A stretch of DNA of 64,000 nt from Lineus longissimus (taxonomy: Eukaryota; Nemertea; Pilidiophora; Heteronemertea; Lineidae). Below the pieces are notes generated by a model. The model made no database searches and was not told the DNA's origin. It was given only the letters and a program-made list of their open reading frames with translations. Location: contig NC_088310.1 in NCBI RefSeq assembly GCF_910592395.1, forward strand, positions 23,949,491 to 24,013,490, given 5' to 3'. Of the stretch, positions 25,101-39,300 are shown in pieces. Made by a program: the position numbers and the translations under genes. The stretch's first letter is position 1. Every line of letters begins with the position of its first letter.

Positions 25101-28100
25101 GCACTCCTATCTTAACTTGCTAATGGTCGCATTGCTCATCCGGAGATAGAACTTACCAAAACCAATGAGCCATGGGGAAAGGAAATTGCTTACCATGATG
25201 CACAAAAACGAAATGAAGAATAGCACAGGGCTCATCTTTTCTGGAGAGCAGTCTGGATTAAAAAGATAATTGAAGGAATGCTGAATAGGGCTGCCCATGT
25301 AATGACGGTAGCATTCAAAGAGGCAATGTCCCCATGCGAGGAGGAGAAAATTAGCAATAAGGCTAGGAAATGTACAAGAGTGGACAGTATTGGTGATTAA
25401 CTCTCGCAACAGGTAATTGGTTTTTCAGCCTTTCAAATGGAGTATCACCCCAAAATTATCAGACTAACTATCAAATATCAAAGGGTTGGGTACAGACATG
25501 TAGTTCTCAGACACTGGAGAAGGAAACCAAACTAATTGGTCTCTCTGGGAATTGAGAAGTTGACAAGGTCTTGTGTGTTTCTCTGAGTGTTGTAGGGGCA
25601 CGAAGTGATGTCGCAGCTGAGCTTTATCTTTGTCATCAGTCATGACAAAGGCTACTTCAAGCCATCCTCTTACATGCACACATCTCCACACGAAAAACTG
25701 AAATCAACCTCAACTGTTAGAGGTATAGTCTAGAACACCAAAACTCACATTTCCCCGAATGTACCATTGATTTGAAATAAAATCAGATCTGATTGCTTTG
25801 GTGACCATTGTTGCTTTCACTTTTTAGTCGGACCTGGTGCAGCAATCCTTTGATACGTGGTGTTGATATCCCACAACGCAAGAGAGACTCTGCCATACTC
25901 TAGTCAGTGCAGTCTGATCAGGTATCGACCCAGCAACCAATTCCCCCCAGGCCAATCAAAGATGCAGCTCATCAACGGAATACTCGCACCACACATATCG
26001 AGATCAAAGGCGCGTTGCCAGCACAGCCGAGCTAGCAGACAGACATTTGTAAACTTATCACCCAATCCAGGATACAAGTAGAAATGAAGGTGTTCCCGAA
26101 ATTCTTATAAAGCCATTATAGACGGTGTTGCTTTTCTAAGACTTTATCATTGATTTTAAGAACTGCTCTAGCCTAAAGTGATGGCAAACAACATTAGTTG
26201 AGACATCCTGTGTTGGCATGGTAATGAATGCTAAAATGTCCCACAAATGTGATGAAGAACATCCTTCTTGGAATCAATAGACCGGTCTGCCAGTAATGCT
26301 GTTGTCTCGCTGTCTACATTATGCAGTGACCAACAGTATTGACCAAAATGTGAATGCTCAAAACTTTGTGGGGACAGATTATTCCGCATCCACATTTTGA
26401 TCAATTTGATATAGGATGGGATGTGAGAAGCATGTTCCTGGTTCCACAGAGCATCAATATATAAAAGTGTATCCTAAAGCCAAATACAGATGTTCCTCCT
26501 GCCTATACTCACTGGTCCATATACATGTAATGCTCCTAAACATCCTCAAGCAAGCTGCTGTCAAAATATATCAATCTGAGGATAACTGTGTGGCCTCTAA
26601 GGAGACTGTCATGTCCAGGCTGGATATAGTAAGAGGAGGAAATTGATGATGCAGCCGAGGGGAAAGAAATAGTTTTATGGATTTTGTCATTGATTGCAGG
26701 TCGCTGTGATTTATACTTTTCTTGTCACAGGCACCTGCCATGACCACAAAAGGAGGGATTTTTGTTGCATGCAATCCTGCAGGTTGCAGTATTTAAATTG
26801 CTTGTTAGCGGCCGGCATACTAAAATCGGTCATAAAAACATAAATAACCATGCTTGCATCAAATCATTCTCTGGCGACAATTCCCCTGTAAAACAGATAC
26901 AGTATGGATTTCTGTTTCTGTCAATATATCAAAAATCGGGATACATCAGGCAACGCCCTTCCGTAAATCACATATAGAAGCAGAATCAATACAAAGCGGC
27001 ATATGAAGTCATTCCATTGTTGGCATGATTTCTGAACTATTGAGGAGTGACACATTGGCACAAATGATTGAAAATGGCCGCCATTTGCATATTAAATGAT
27101 TTTATCGAACAAGGTTAGGGCTAAACAAAAAATAATCTGTAAGGAACGTTATTCAATGCCGTTGTCTGCTAGTATTATTAATACGCTGTATTTGAAGGGC
27201 ACTCATGGCAGAACGACTAATAATATTGGAGAAGTTTTGCTCCAGTGAATGTACCGATAAAGAACAGGTCACTCCACCGCCAAGCGTTATGCAAAATTTC
27301 ATCAGTTTGAAATGATGCGGCAAACTTTGGATATGTCACTCGCTAGAAAATGTACCCATAGCAATCTTAGCCACTTGTGGAACTCCATCACTGACAGACT
27401 ATTCTGCAGAATTGTGGCTCACTAGGTCCAAAAACTTGGCCTACAACTGGAAAAGCACAGAAAACGTTCATGCCTAGACTGCTCAAGAATATACAGGAAT
27501 TCAGCTGGATGAATGTGGGAGTGGGATGACTCATACAAACATCTCTGAAATACCACGAGGAGTATCAAAAGCATCACTCTCAGTACCATGTTTGAACTTC
27601 AGAAAGTATCAAGGCTTCTCTGGAGTGTACATTAAGCTTGCACATACTATGTATAACATAACCAGAAAAGGAATGAAGAGCTTGAAAGAACTGAGGCAGC
27701 AATACACTACATGACTATGAGCTAAATACTACTGAAGCCTTGCTACTTTTGAACCTACAACTTGCAAAGAATTAACATACATCATGAAAGATCTATCAAC
27801 CTACCTATGCCAACAATATTCTATGCACCAAATGAAGCGATCACTAAATCCAACAAGAATAAACTACAACGTACGTAGTCCGAGCAGGCAGCAAAACCTG
27901 CTTGTGTTAATTTCGCCGGCGATGAGAAACTGCTTGCCAACTCAACAAGAGCAACATCAACGTGGCCGATGAATCAATATTTCCCTCATTGGCTGTTTGA
28001 AACCTCACATGCATTAAAGAAACAATGCTTTGTGGGTGATAAATATTGCCAGGCTGTTCTGTAGATAAGGCAAATATTGCGACACGCTTCTGATGTAGGC

Positions 28101-30301
28101 AATACTTAGTCGGCCGGGGTATAGCTCAAGCCACTGAACGGCTCCACGAAAAAATATATTACATGCGCATTTCTATAAATACACCAAGCAGTACGCACGG
28201 CCTCACTATGAAGCGATACATCCAATCAACCATAACTAATCATCCAGGACGAACTTGGTTAAGTTATTGATTCGAAGATGAAACGCACTGGAGGATAGAG
28301 AACGCGTCAAGGATTTTTTCACGTTCATGAGCCTCCGCTGGTCGAGATAATGGGGAAGATCAATATAAACTCTAACATCTCCATCGATCAGACCTCAAAG
28401 CAAATCGGCGAACATTGAAGGTAGGATTCAAATTTGAGCATTAAGACATGAGATAACAGAAACGTGGGTACGATGCCTAGCAGCCAATCATAATCAAGAT
28501 ACGACCACATGCTTGTACGAGATAAAACACAGAAGAGTTTCACAAGGAATGAGGTTGTGTTGACAAGCTGTAAAGGTGGCCACAAGACATTTTCAAATTT
28601 ATGACAATCCAAAAAAGAGTACTACTAGTAAAGTACTTTACATATCATAGTAATCCTCTTTGAATGAACCATCGAATATGTCCTGCCTTACGGTACTTCA
28701 CCAACGTAAACATGACAAACTGTACATAATTGTCTTAAAGAAATCTCATGCCTCGGAGGTCACACATGACACCCAGGGTACCAACAAATGCAATTTTCTT
28801 AAATGAGTCAGTCTTCAAAGTTAATTTGAATTTGTCACACAAGGGTATGAACCCTAGAAATCCAGATCGATATTTTTTAATGTCATGAGAAACTGTCACA
28901 CTGGTACGTTGTACCCTTCTTGGATATCATGACAAGTGAACACTCGCTTAGATTGAGTTAATTTGAATTTGTGACCAAGGGCCAGACCTTGTATAATTCT
29001 TGACTGCGAGGTAAACCTGATATATGAACCTGCCACTCAAAATGTCTCATTAAACTGAAATATCATCCAGATGAAAAAGTGCAAGAAATATAGCGGCTGC
29101 ATATTACGAAACCAATTTAATTCTTGCAAAGACTAGACAGATTGATCTTCTAGACAACTTGAGGCTGATATTTCTGAAAAAAGTTAGACACTTTGGCTCA
29201 ATACCAGTACAAAAATTGAGGGTTGAGTATCATTATTTTGGTTGGATGCAAACATACATCTCCAAAAATGGCCAGGGCCATTGTGCTCACCTCATGTGGA
29301 GGAAAGATGGATAAAGAGCATGGTATTGTGTCATGTAGTGTTAGGTTTGATGTAGGTCCAAGCAATTACAATTTCCCCAAAATGGCCAATTTACAGTACA
29401 TTCGACCTCTGTGACCTTGAAAAGTAGGTCAAATCAAAGAAGACCCGGGTGACACATTGAATGGTTGTTAGAATTAGATGTACCTATGATATAAAATTGG
29501 TGCCAATCGGGCAAGTCATTACTAGGAATAATGGCATTTTGAAGAATTTAGGATTTGGCCCCCTCCCTGGAGGCCAAACGGCAAATCAGATCGGACCAAA
29601 CTTCGGTACCTGAGATCACCTGACCAAGGGGTCTATGTGTACTTAATTTGTGATCAATAGTCATTGCAGTTAAGAAACGTGCCATAGTTACGGCCTGACG
29701 GCGAATTTATGCCATTTGACCTCTGTGACCTTGACAAGAAGGTTAAATTAAAAACCTGTGTGACATAAACTGTATGGTGGTTAGATGTACCCATGATATC
29801 AAATTGGTGGCAATCGGGCAAGAAGTTAAGGAATAATCACATTTTTAAGGTTTTTGAATTTTGCCCCCTGGTGGTCAAGTGGTGAATCATATTGGACCAA
29901 ACTTTGGTCCCTGAGATCACCTGACTAAGGGGTAAATGTGTACCAAATTTGGTATCAATAGTCATTGCAGTTTAGAAACGTGCCATCGTTACATCCTAAC
30001 GGCCAATTTACACCATTTGACCTCTGTGACCTTGAAAAGGAGGTCAAATCAAAAACCCGGAGGATATATGATGCACCTTTGCTAGAAGTACCTACCATAT
30101 TTTTTTCAAAATTTCCCGACTACTATTAAGGGAGATATTGCATATTTTCACTTTTAACGTTTGGCCCCCTGGTGGCCAAACCATGAAACGAATCGGACCG
30201 AAACTTGGTCTCCAAGGTGTCATTACATAAGGGTACATGTGTACCAAGTTTCAACTCAATAGCTCTAACAGTTACGAAACGTGCCCTGCTAACGGACGAC
30301 G

Positions 30302-30366
<65 letters not shown>

Positions 30367-33300
30367 ACGACGGACGCCACGGTATGGGATAAGCTCACCT
30401 CTGCTAAGAGGTGAGCTAAAAACAATAGGGTATAGCAAGGATTCATTAGAGAAGAAAGAATATCCGCAGTGTTGGAATACACCTCAAGATAAAAGTATAC
30501 TATTTAAAAAGCAAAGTTTTTTCGTGTTTCATGACTTGATTCAGAAGAGGGCAAGATTTCCCTGATGATTATGAATCCTTTGGTGCTCAAGTTGAGGCAA
30601 ATCTGTGGGAATCACAGCAGGACCTCATTTGACAAGCTGCTCCATCTCTGCAACAGGACTGAAGTAATAGTTTAGGCAGGTTGAACCCCGAAGAAGGTAA
30701 TTCTATTCAGAACAGGCTAAATGGAGTCGAAATTAAACTGGCTGTTGACCCCAAAGGCCCAACAATTTAGACGCTGCCAAGGTGGTCAATCATAGAGTAG
30801 TTTCTGCATGAAGACAGCCATTTCCCTCTGGCTGGCACCGATCAATCTCAGGTATTAACAGATTCTCACACGTCGCTTGGTACACGAGCGAGCGAACATC
30901 TCACTTCCATAACCAAGCATGCCATTTCGTATGATGAGGAATTAGCAAAGTACTTGGGATAATTTGCACATCTCCTGAAAGGTGATTAGGATGCAGGCGG
31001 GAATAAATCACACATAAATGACAGAAAATAGGATTAACACTTTCAGAAGCATGTTTCACGTAACAACTGCTCACACGGGCCAATGCAAAGAAGAGAAACT
31101 TTACTTTGTATATGATAGTGATACCCCTATTATTGCATGTATTTTAATAGCCATGTAAAGGGCCAGCCAGATTTAGCTAATGAAATACAGGTCCAACACT
31201 AAAGGAAAAAGATCAACTGAACCAAAAGACTTTTTAGATTCGGAGAAACAGACTATTTTTCATGAAAACATTGTCACCTGTGGGTCTTCACAGAAGTTGC
31301 AAGGAGAGCCAGAAGTACCGAAGGAGGGTCGATTGTAACAAAGATTACCAAGCCTTCACCCTGATAGTGGTACAACAAAGACTGGACAAACTCTGGATAC
31401 AGGAACTAATATGATTTGTCAGCAAGGAACAAACTTGTTACTATTTGTATAACAAACAGGGACGCTGGTCACAATAAATATATATGTGCCACAACGGGCC
31501 ACCATATATAGCCCACGGACACATTACCGATATGATTTATTGATGGTGTTTTCTTTATGGCTGATTCAGAAGTCACATGAAAGTGTTGCTTTCCGGTCAA
31601 AGAAAGGGAAAGGACGCATGTGATTGGTGCTAACAAGAACATAGGATTCTACGAGAAGCTTCTCAGTTCAGTTCACCTTCGGCTCCAAAATGTCCTCCTG
31701 AAAATGTGCCAGAACTCCAGATCGACAGACCAGACTGTGATTTGATCATTAGGGAAATCTGATCCCACTGGGTTTGTGTGAAACCATCCTCCTGATGTCG
31801 CCATTAGGGCAAAAGAGCGACATCGCTCAATATGCCTTAGCAAGGTGGTACTCGATCAATGCACCTCAGAAAGGAGATGCTCTTTGTGATCATTGACCAT
31901 CTACTCTAACATGTCTAGGTTTAGGACCTTGCATATCATGTGTGATCACCAGAGAACGGTGGTTATGAACATTGGAAAACTGACTACTAAGATTTGCTAA
32001 GATTTAGCAGCTGGGTCATACATGTAGAACTGATTGAAAAATTTACGTGGAGGTTGCAACGGATTTAGAGAAGAGAAAATTAACGTATCATCAGGGAACA
32101 GCAAGCCACAGAGACGGGGGCTGGTTGCCCAAAGAGGTAGCCCTAGCCTGATGGCCAAAAGAGCTAACATGCAACTGGTAAAGTATCCTGAACAAAGTGT
32201 CAAAATATTCCACTTCCAGTGTGTCCAATTGTACATGCAAGTACAAACGTCCTCTTTGGTATTAAAAAAAAGACAAACAATCTGAAGCATATCGCAGGAG
32301 ACCGTACGCTTGGCCTCAGGAAACATACCGACGACATCTCCCATCGATAAGGCCAAAGAAGCTGAGCAATGTACGAGACATGCCTTTTTATCAGAGAGAT
32401 TGAATCTCTTTGAGAGGGGAATGCGTTTCTTGGCAAAAAAAACCCAATAGGCAGGACCAGTACAAGTTGCCAGCAGAGCTTGCGTCGTGTTGAGGGATGC
32501 CATTTTAATTTTTCTCTAAAACATGATATCCAAGAAACAGGGACATCAACCCCAGTATCTGGGCTCATGTGGGGTTGCGAAATTTCAGGTATGCTATTTT
32601 TTGTAAGCATGATATCCAAGAAAGAAGAACAAACATAGCAGAATCCCCACACTAGACATGCCTAAAGACTCATTTCGACCATTTTAAAACACTTCAAAAA
32701 GGCATTTGAAAAGAAGAGCAGTTTCCCAGTCTCCTGACAAAGCAGTAAGACATGATATCAAGAAACATCTGGATAGTCAAATTTAATACCAATGTGTGTG
32801 CCAGAAATAGACGGTCTATACGGTATTGATATCAAGGGTAGGAAAGCAGCCGTTGTTCGGTTTAAGATACTGGAAGGTACCATTATCAAGGAGATTGATT
32901 AGTGTAATCTAGTGTAAATGAGACGAGAGAATAAAGTTTCAAGGAAACATGTTGAGCGCTAATCTGTGACTTTCTAGAATACTGTGCTTAAGCTGTAATT
33001 GATATTTTTCTTTGGATCTCTGTATCAACACGTGTCAGGGATGCCTTTCTCATCGGGCATCAGAAGAAAGTTCTGAAGTCAGAGCAGTGCTACCCTGGTG
33101 TTCATCAGCAGCAGCACCAAAATTTTTTGAGTTCAGTCAGAACACATTTCACCATCAAAAATGTGGATCTTTTGACAACAGTGAATAGCCAAGTTGACTT
33201 TCTCCAACGTGATATATTTCATCAGTAAACTGCTGAGCAATGCTTTGTAAAAGGGTTACCTGTCATGAAAAGTTAACACAAGGCTATTGCAAAACCCATT

Positions 33301-36300
33301 TCTAAAACACCCCCAAAAACCTCAAGCGACATGTGAAATACACTGAATATATGCAAGAATATAACAAATCAATAGACACCGTCACAAGGAAGGTTCACAG
33401 GCAGAGGACAACATAAAATTTACAGGCGACCGAGAGAATGTACATGTCATGCATGTACACACCTACCTGTAATATCGGTTAGTGTAAACTGCTGCAAACT
33501 GCTGCATGGGATCAAAATGATCTGCACGTAATCAAAGATCTGCACATAATCAGAAAGATCTGCACGCATAAGAAACTGTACCGTATAGCAGAATAAACTG
33601 GTCGCAATGTCAATAATCGCACAATAAATCTACTTTTTATCGCAAAGCACCTTCACGTTGCATCTGTTTGAAGTCATTTGAAGTATCACACTAGTAATGT
33701 TGATGCAGTTGTCATAGTAACCCCTCTAGACTAAACCATTATCTCATGATTGGAACATTTGTAATCAATATGGAAAATTGACTTACCTTTTCATGGTCTT
33801 TGGGATGCTGTTGTTCCGCATATTGTTGGAACTGTAAAGCAGTTTGTTGGTTAAGTGCGGCCCGAATCTCTGTTCTGAAGAGGAATAATGGTGCGTGTTA
33901 AATAAATGGTGGAGGACAAAATGCTCCAGAGACAAAAGGCTGAAAAGGGCAATGATGTCTCGAAAAATAAGGGAGAACATAAATGTAAAGTGAAGAGGTT
34001 TTGGTTAGATTTCCTAAAGAAATGTAAGCAAGTTGCAATGGAAATCATGCTTAATGGACGTGCAGCCTTCCTCTGACCCGTGAAATGGAAAATAGTCTCC
34101 ATTTATCTGTATATTCCTGTCGACGTACAACCCTGCCGACGTAGCTTTTCATAACAAACTGCATTGAATAGGTCCTAATCACATCATAGATGATAATAAG
34201 CTCACTTGCATAACAAAAATATCTTGTCCCTATCACAGAGTCTGAGGTTGCTAGCTGATGAACACAAATCATGTGCAAGATATTCACATCATGCAATAGG
34301 TATTAGATTAGTGATTAACTGTAAACCTATTCCTGTAATCACATCAACAAATGTGAGGTGGTGAATAAATGATTAGGAACAGAGATATCATACTGAGTAT
34401 ATTAACCCTTTTGCTGTGGAAGCCAATTTTGGGCAGTATCTAACCGCTGCAGCGAAATGGAAGGCAATGCTGAACACCAGTTACTTTAATCTGAATGGGG
34501 TTTTTAATCTAATTAAAGTCCTAGATTGTTGAACTACCACTCCAATAGGCCTATAAAAACTCATGCCAAAATCAAAGAAGCACCAAAGCTTTCATCATAG
34601 GAACAAAATTGCAACTAGCAATCCATGTGATAGGAATAAATCTGTAACAGTGTCACAAAGACTGTCAAATAGACTAAAGCCACAAGCCGGTGCATCACCG
34701 CCTCCACGTAAGCCTAAGCCAGTTTATAGAAAAGCTGGTATTCAATTGAGAATCATGGTAGAGCGTATACCCGTATCAGTAGTACTGAAGGCTTGTTTTT
34801 AAGTCATGAATGGTTCTCATGTTGTTAACCTACAGAACATGCGCGGAAATTTTCAGAAAGGAACACCAATATTTCTAGGTTTACAGTGCTTTTATAATAA
34901 AAGCCCAACTTGAAAGATATTTCCCAGAAGGGAGTATAGTCAAGTGGTAATCCTGGTTCACAGTCCCCCTTTCCCCCTTAGGCTTTCTCACGATAATCTA
35001 AATGCTCCACTCTCATTATTTTCAAGAAAATAATGGGACACTCCGAGCCTGGCCATTGATTGTGCTCATTTTAAAATCCTCAAGAAGAACCTGAAGAATA
35101 CGAAAAAGCGAGAAGATGGAAATAACGATTGCACCTTGTGGCAAGCTCACTGACATTCTGATTGACAGACATTCTGAGAGCAAAAGACTAAAATGTATGT
35201 AAGAATTTTAGTCAGACGAAGTTATACTTGTATTGTAATACATTCAGAGTAAAGGGACATACTATCACTAACCTAATACATGTGTCGCCTATAAAAAATG
35301 GTCAAGGTATATGATTTCACAAAACAGACAATGGCGAATGTACTCTGTTGCCTGGGTAACCCATGTTTACACAAAGGAATAGAGGCAAAGTAACCTGAAA
35401 CTTTATTACCGAGTATGATTTTTGCCTCATTATCTGCTTAAATGACCAGATAAACTTCTCAAGTTTCAACCATTTCAATTTTAACTTCGTCGTCATTGTT
35501 CTGCCTGAGGCTAAAAAGAATATTGAGTGTATCGTTAGGTATGGGTTTCAAGTATTCTAGAAGTTTCCATGACTTTTGATTTTCACCCACACAGATATCT
35601 AACAACTAATTAACAGTATACAAACAGCATGATGAGAAAATAACATCAGTATCTGGTGTGTTACACGTGTACAATAGTAATGACTAATAATCAATATGAC
35701 TATACGGCTGAGAAAATCGACCAGGGAGGTGTGGATAAAACTGTACTAACAGTAAGAAAACTCTTTAAAAACTGATTACAATCATTGAATCAAGAGATGT
35801 CAATTAGTTATGGCCCTTTCTATTGGCTCGAACAAGTCCGTTTCTGCCAGTTGGCATCCTCAAAATCTATGCGCAAGGCACATGTATGCGATTCTTATTG
35901 CATGCAGGCAAGTGCTACTAATGCTAACGTTACTAATGCTACTGCTGTTTATACTTAAAGTCTGCATGCAAACACTATGTACTTCATCAATTTCAAAGCA
36001 TAGCAACATGTTGTACATGTATTTGTACTTGAACAGTCGACTGTTTGCATCATTTCACCCCACAAAAAATATCTTCTTATTCCTAAATTGCCAGAAGGGG
36101 GCTATTCGTCGTCATTCCAACTGAACCAGGGCTAATTTTTTCTCTCCCAACCCATTTTTGATGGCTCCCAGATATATCTGGATTTGAGAAGAGGTGCGAG
36201 ATCACTGAGAGGCAGCAGCTGATTACACAGGGTGACAAAAAACCTGTAACTGATTGCTGTGATAATTCTACAAATCAATAACTCCCCAGGCAAACAATTA

Positions 36301-39300
36301 CACATGTTCAGAGTTCAGTGTACAATCAACCTGTAACACACAGCATGCATCATTGTAACCAATGATGAATACATTCACAGGAAAGCCACCTGGCTGTACA
36401 GCTAATAACTAAAACAATGATCACAAAAGGGTAAAAATCAAGTTGCCTTGACTGGGACTTGAACTCACTATCTTTGGATTGCCTGTAAAGTGTACACTGC
36501 TCAACTTATTAAACTACTATGTATCAAGGTTCCCTGACTTTCTGTACTGTGTGACACAATTTTAATGTTGTTTATAAAATGAAATCCAACAAACAGTCTT
36601 TTACAATACAACATCTTACAGGCGAGGCTAAACGTAACCCAACGACACACACCACACCGTAACTTACTCCTGTTTGGACCTTTTCTGCATCTCCTCATCC
36701 TGTTTACGTTGAGCTTCCTCCTCTAATCGTAATCGATCCCTCTCCTCGGCCTCTCGCTTTAACCTCTCCTCCTCTTCTTGTCTAAAACAAACCAGATGAA
36801 TGAATAATCTGTTTGGTAACAGAAAAACTGTTAGATACAATCGTGACCCAAGTCAACACAGCCTGATTATCACTATAACCGAACCATGCTTAACCCATGA
36901 TGTGCAGCTGCTCTTGGACCAACATCGTACTGAGGTTTCATTCTAAAATATCCTTCAAGTCATGAGGTAGTTGAGAAAAAACTTGAAGAAGGACCAATGA
37001 TGATGTATTAGATTATGTCCAAAATCATGGTCGACGAAAAACTAAGCAACAAATGCACAAGCCATGCTAGCAGGGGTGGTACCCTGTAAGAGCTTGTCTG
37101 ATGCCCTGAAGATGCTTTTACTGGTGCTTTCTTTTTAAAACGTCTCACCTTCTACGCTCTTGTTCCTCTTGTTCTGTTTTATGAGCTAGGATATACGGTC
37201 TGAAGAGTGGACAAAGAGTATCTAAGGTCTTCACAAACTCCTCCATCGCACTGAGTGCTGACATGTCACCTAAACTCTGCCAAGCTTGCCTGAAATGAAA
37301 CAAATCAATATATTTTTACGTCATTTTGATGAACGGTGGTGCCGTTTTAAATGTGTAGGCCCAACATGTTCAAAATGGTCAGAGAAGTCACTAGCACTGA
37401 GCATTTGACTTTACCAAATCAACTCCATTGCTGAGTACCAATGTTCAACTAGAAAAATCAATTGAATTAGCGGTGCCAATACAGAATGGCAAAGAAAGCA
37501 CCTCAAACTACAGTTTTTACTCCTGCGGCCATCTAGATGTGTACAAAGAGTTTACATTATGACCACAATGCATGCAACAACCAGAAAGTTAGAAAAGGTG
37601 CAGCATAATGTAATTGTACATAATATTGTCTCATATAAATTACCTGACCCCAGGTTGGTGGGAGACAACAAAGCTACATGGACAAAGTGACGAAGCGGCT
37701 TTCAACACCCACAAAGACAATCTTGAATACTGCTTAAATGGCGAACACAACTAAGCTGTTTCAGGGCCCTTTTCATGCGCTATTCAAATGACACCCTTAA
37801 TTTTCAAATCACATAAACTTAAATCATTAAACTGCACTCCCCCAAGATGTAGATTCAGACCCCACAGTGGGGTTTCTTATCATTATTGTTGTTTTATTTC
37901 AATTCAATGTTATTATCTCCCAAATTTCAGAAGCCTCAAACAATTCAAAGAGATTTTCTCACAGATACCCACCCTGACTGCCATCTATTGACAATTCCTG
38001 ACACTAGCGATTCCACAACCTAGCCAGTAACATGGAGGAACAACACTGTTACAATGACGGTCTGGCTACTCACCAAACATTGGGGTCAACAGGACGACTA
38101 TCAAAATGAGAGAAAGCCACATAAAATCAGGCATTTGCAACTAACTGCAGCACAATTTTGACAGACTTGGAACCGAAGCTGATATTTTGAGAGACAGCAA
38201 AATTAAAAAGACCATGCACATCAAATAATAGATTTGTTTGCCAAGATGATCATACAGCAAAGAGCCAAGTTTGGGACTTATAAGAGCCAGACTATGTATG
38301 CCATTTCTTCATGTTTTCGTGCCATACATAACAAGTATAGGGAGACACAATTGTAAAGTAGCTTTGATGCCTCCCTCAAGGGTCAATATGACCAAACCAT
38401 GAAAGATTTCAAGCTTACCTCCGGTCATTTCCGACCACATCCAAGAAGCCAACATCAGGAGAGACATCTGGTGTGTATTTTCCATGCGTGACTTGTTTGG
38501 TGTACGCCACTAATTTGAGTTTATCTTTGTAGGACAAGTGCATGGCTTTGCCTTCTTTCTCTGCAAGATAAAGAAATAATCTCTTCAAACCTGCTTTGAC
38601 TTGAGCGATGACATTGACAACTCAGGAGAGACGGATGTCAACATCTGGTTTCTTTCTTTGTCTATTGAGCGCTCAACAGAACCCCCATGACAAGCACAAA
38701 AATCTTGATCACACTGTTGATAATGCTATTCATTATATTCAAAATATCGTCAAAGTTTGTGTGGACAGTGACCAGTTCTACCTGGAACAAACGGTCACTT
38801 TTTTGTTCTTTATTTGGGCCCTCCCCGGGCCTGGTTCATCTTTCATGTCTTTGTCAACAAGGGCCATACTGACAGACTGATACCGCCTACCGCCTTACCG
38901 GTAAATATAGCTTAGCTACACATGGCGTCTTTTATTCAGACCTCGCACACACTATTGTACTTTTTAGGCTACTTTTTCAGTTAGGCTGCATGATGTTGAT
39001 GATGATGATGATGAGAAGTACAGTAGCCCGCCCCCCCCACCCCCCTACACACACGGGTGACACGCACACGTACAGAATGATAGGCCTACATGCAATGATT
39101 ACATGCATCTAATAGTCTATAGTACAAGTAGTATAGTCACTAGTATATGTAGACTTTTAGTAGTAGGCCCCCTAGTACAGTAGTAGTCAGTGCATTTTGA
39201 TGTGTAAAAATTTAGACCTGTGGCTACCTTTGTAGAAACTGACTGCCAGTTTGTATAAATCATCTAAATCAAAGCCCCACTTAACGTGGTATTCTTCCGA

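Larger units (their letters stand above)
20194..33786 (-). other. ACBD3 intron 5 (13.6 kb)
   Basis: This long intron carries only short open frames that look random. It includes a poly-C tract (about 24382-24398), the ~300-bp tandem array with a (GAC)n tail at 29250-30420, and otherwise unremarkable A/T-rich DNA. I found no nested gene. Confidence 0.8.

Noticed and set aside
30126-30482. Poly-Arg open frames
   Set aside because: Translation of (GAC)n; no coding context.
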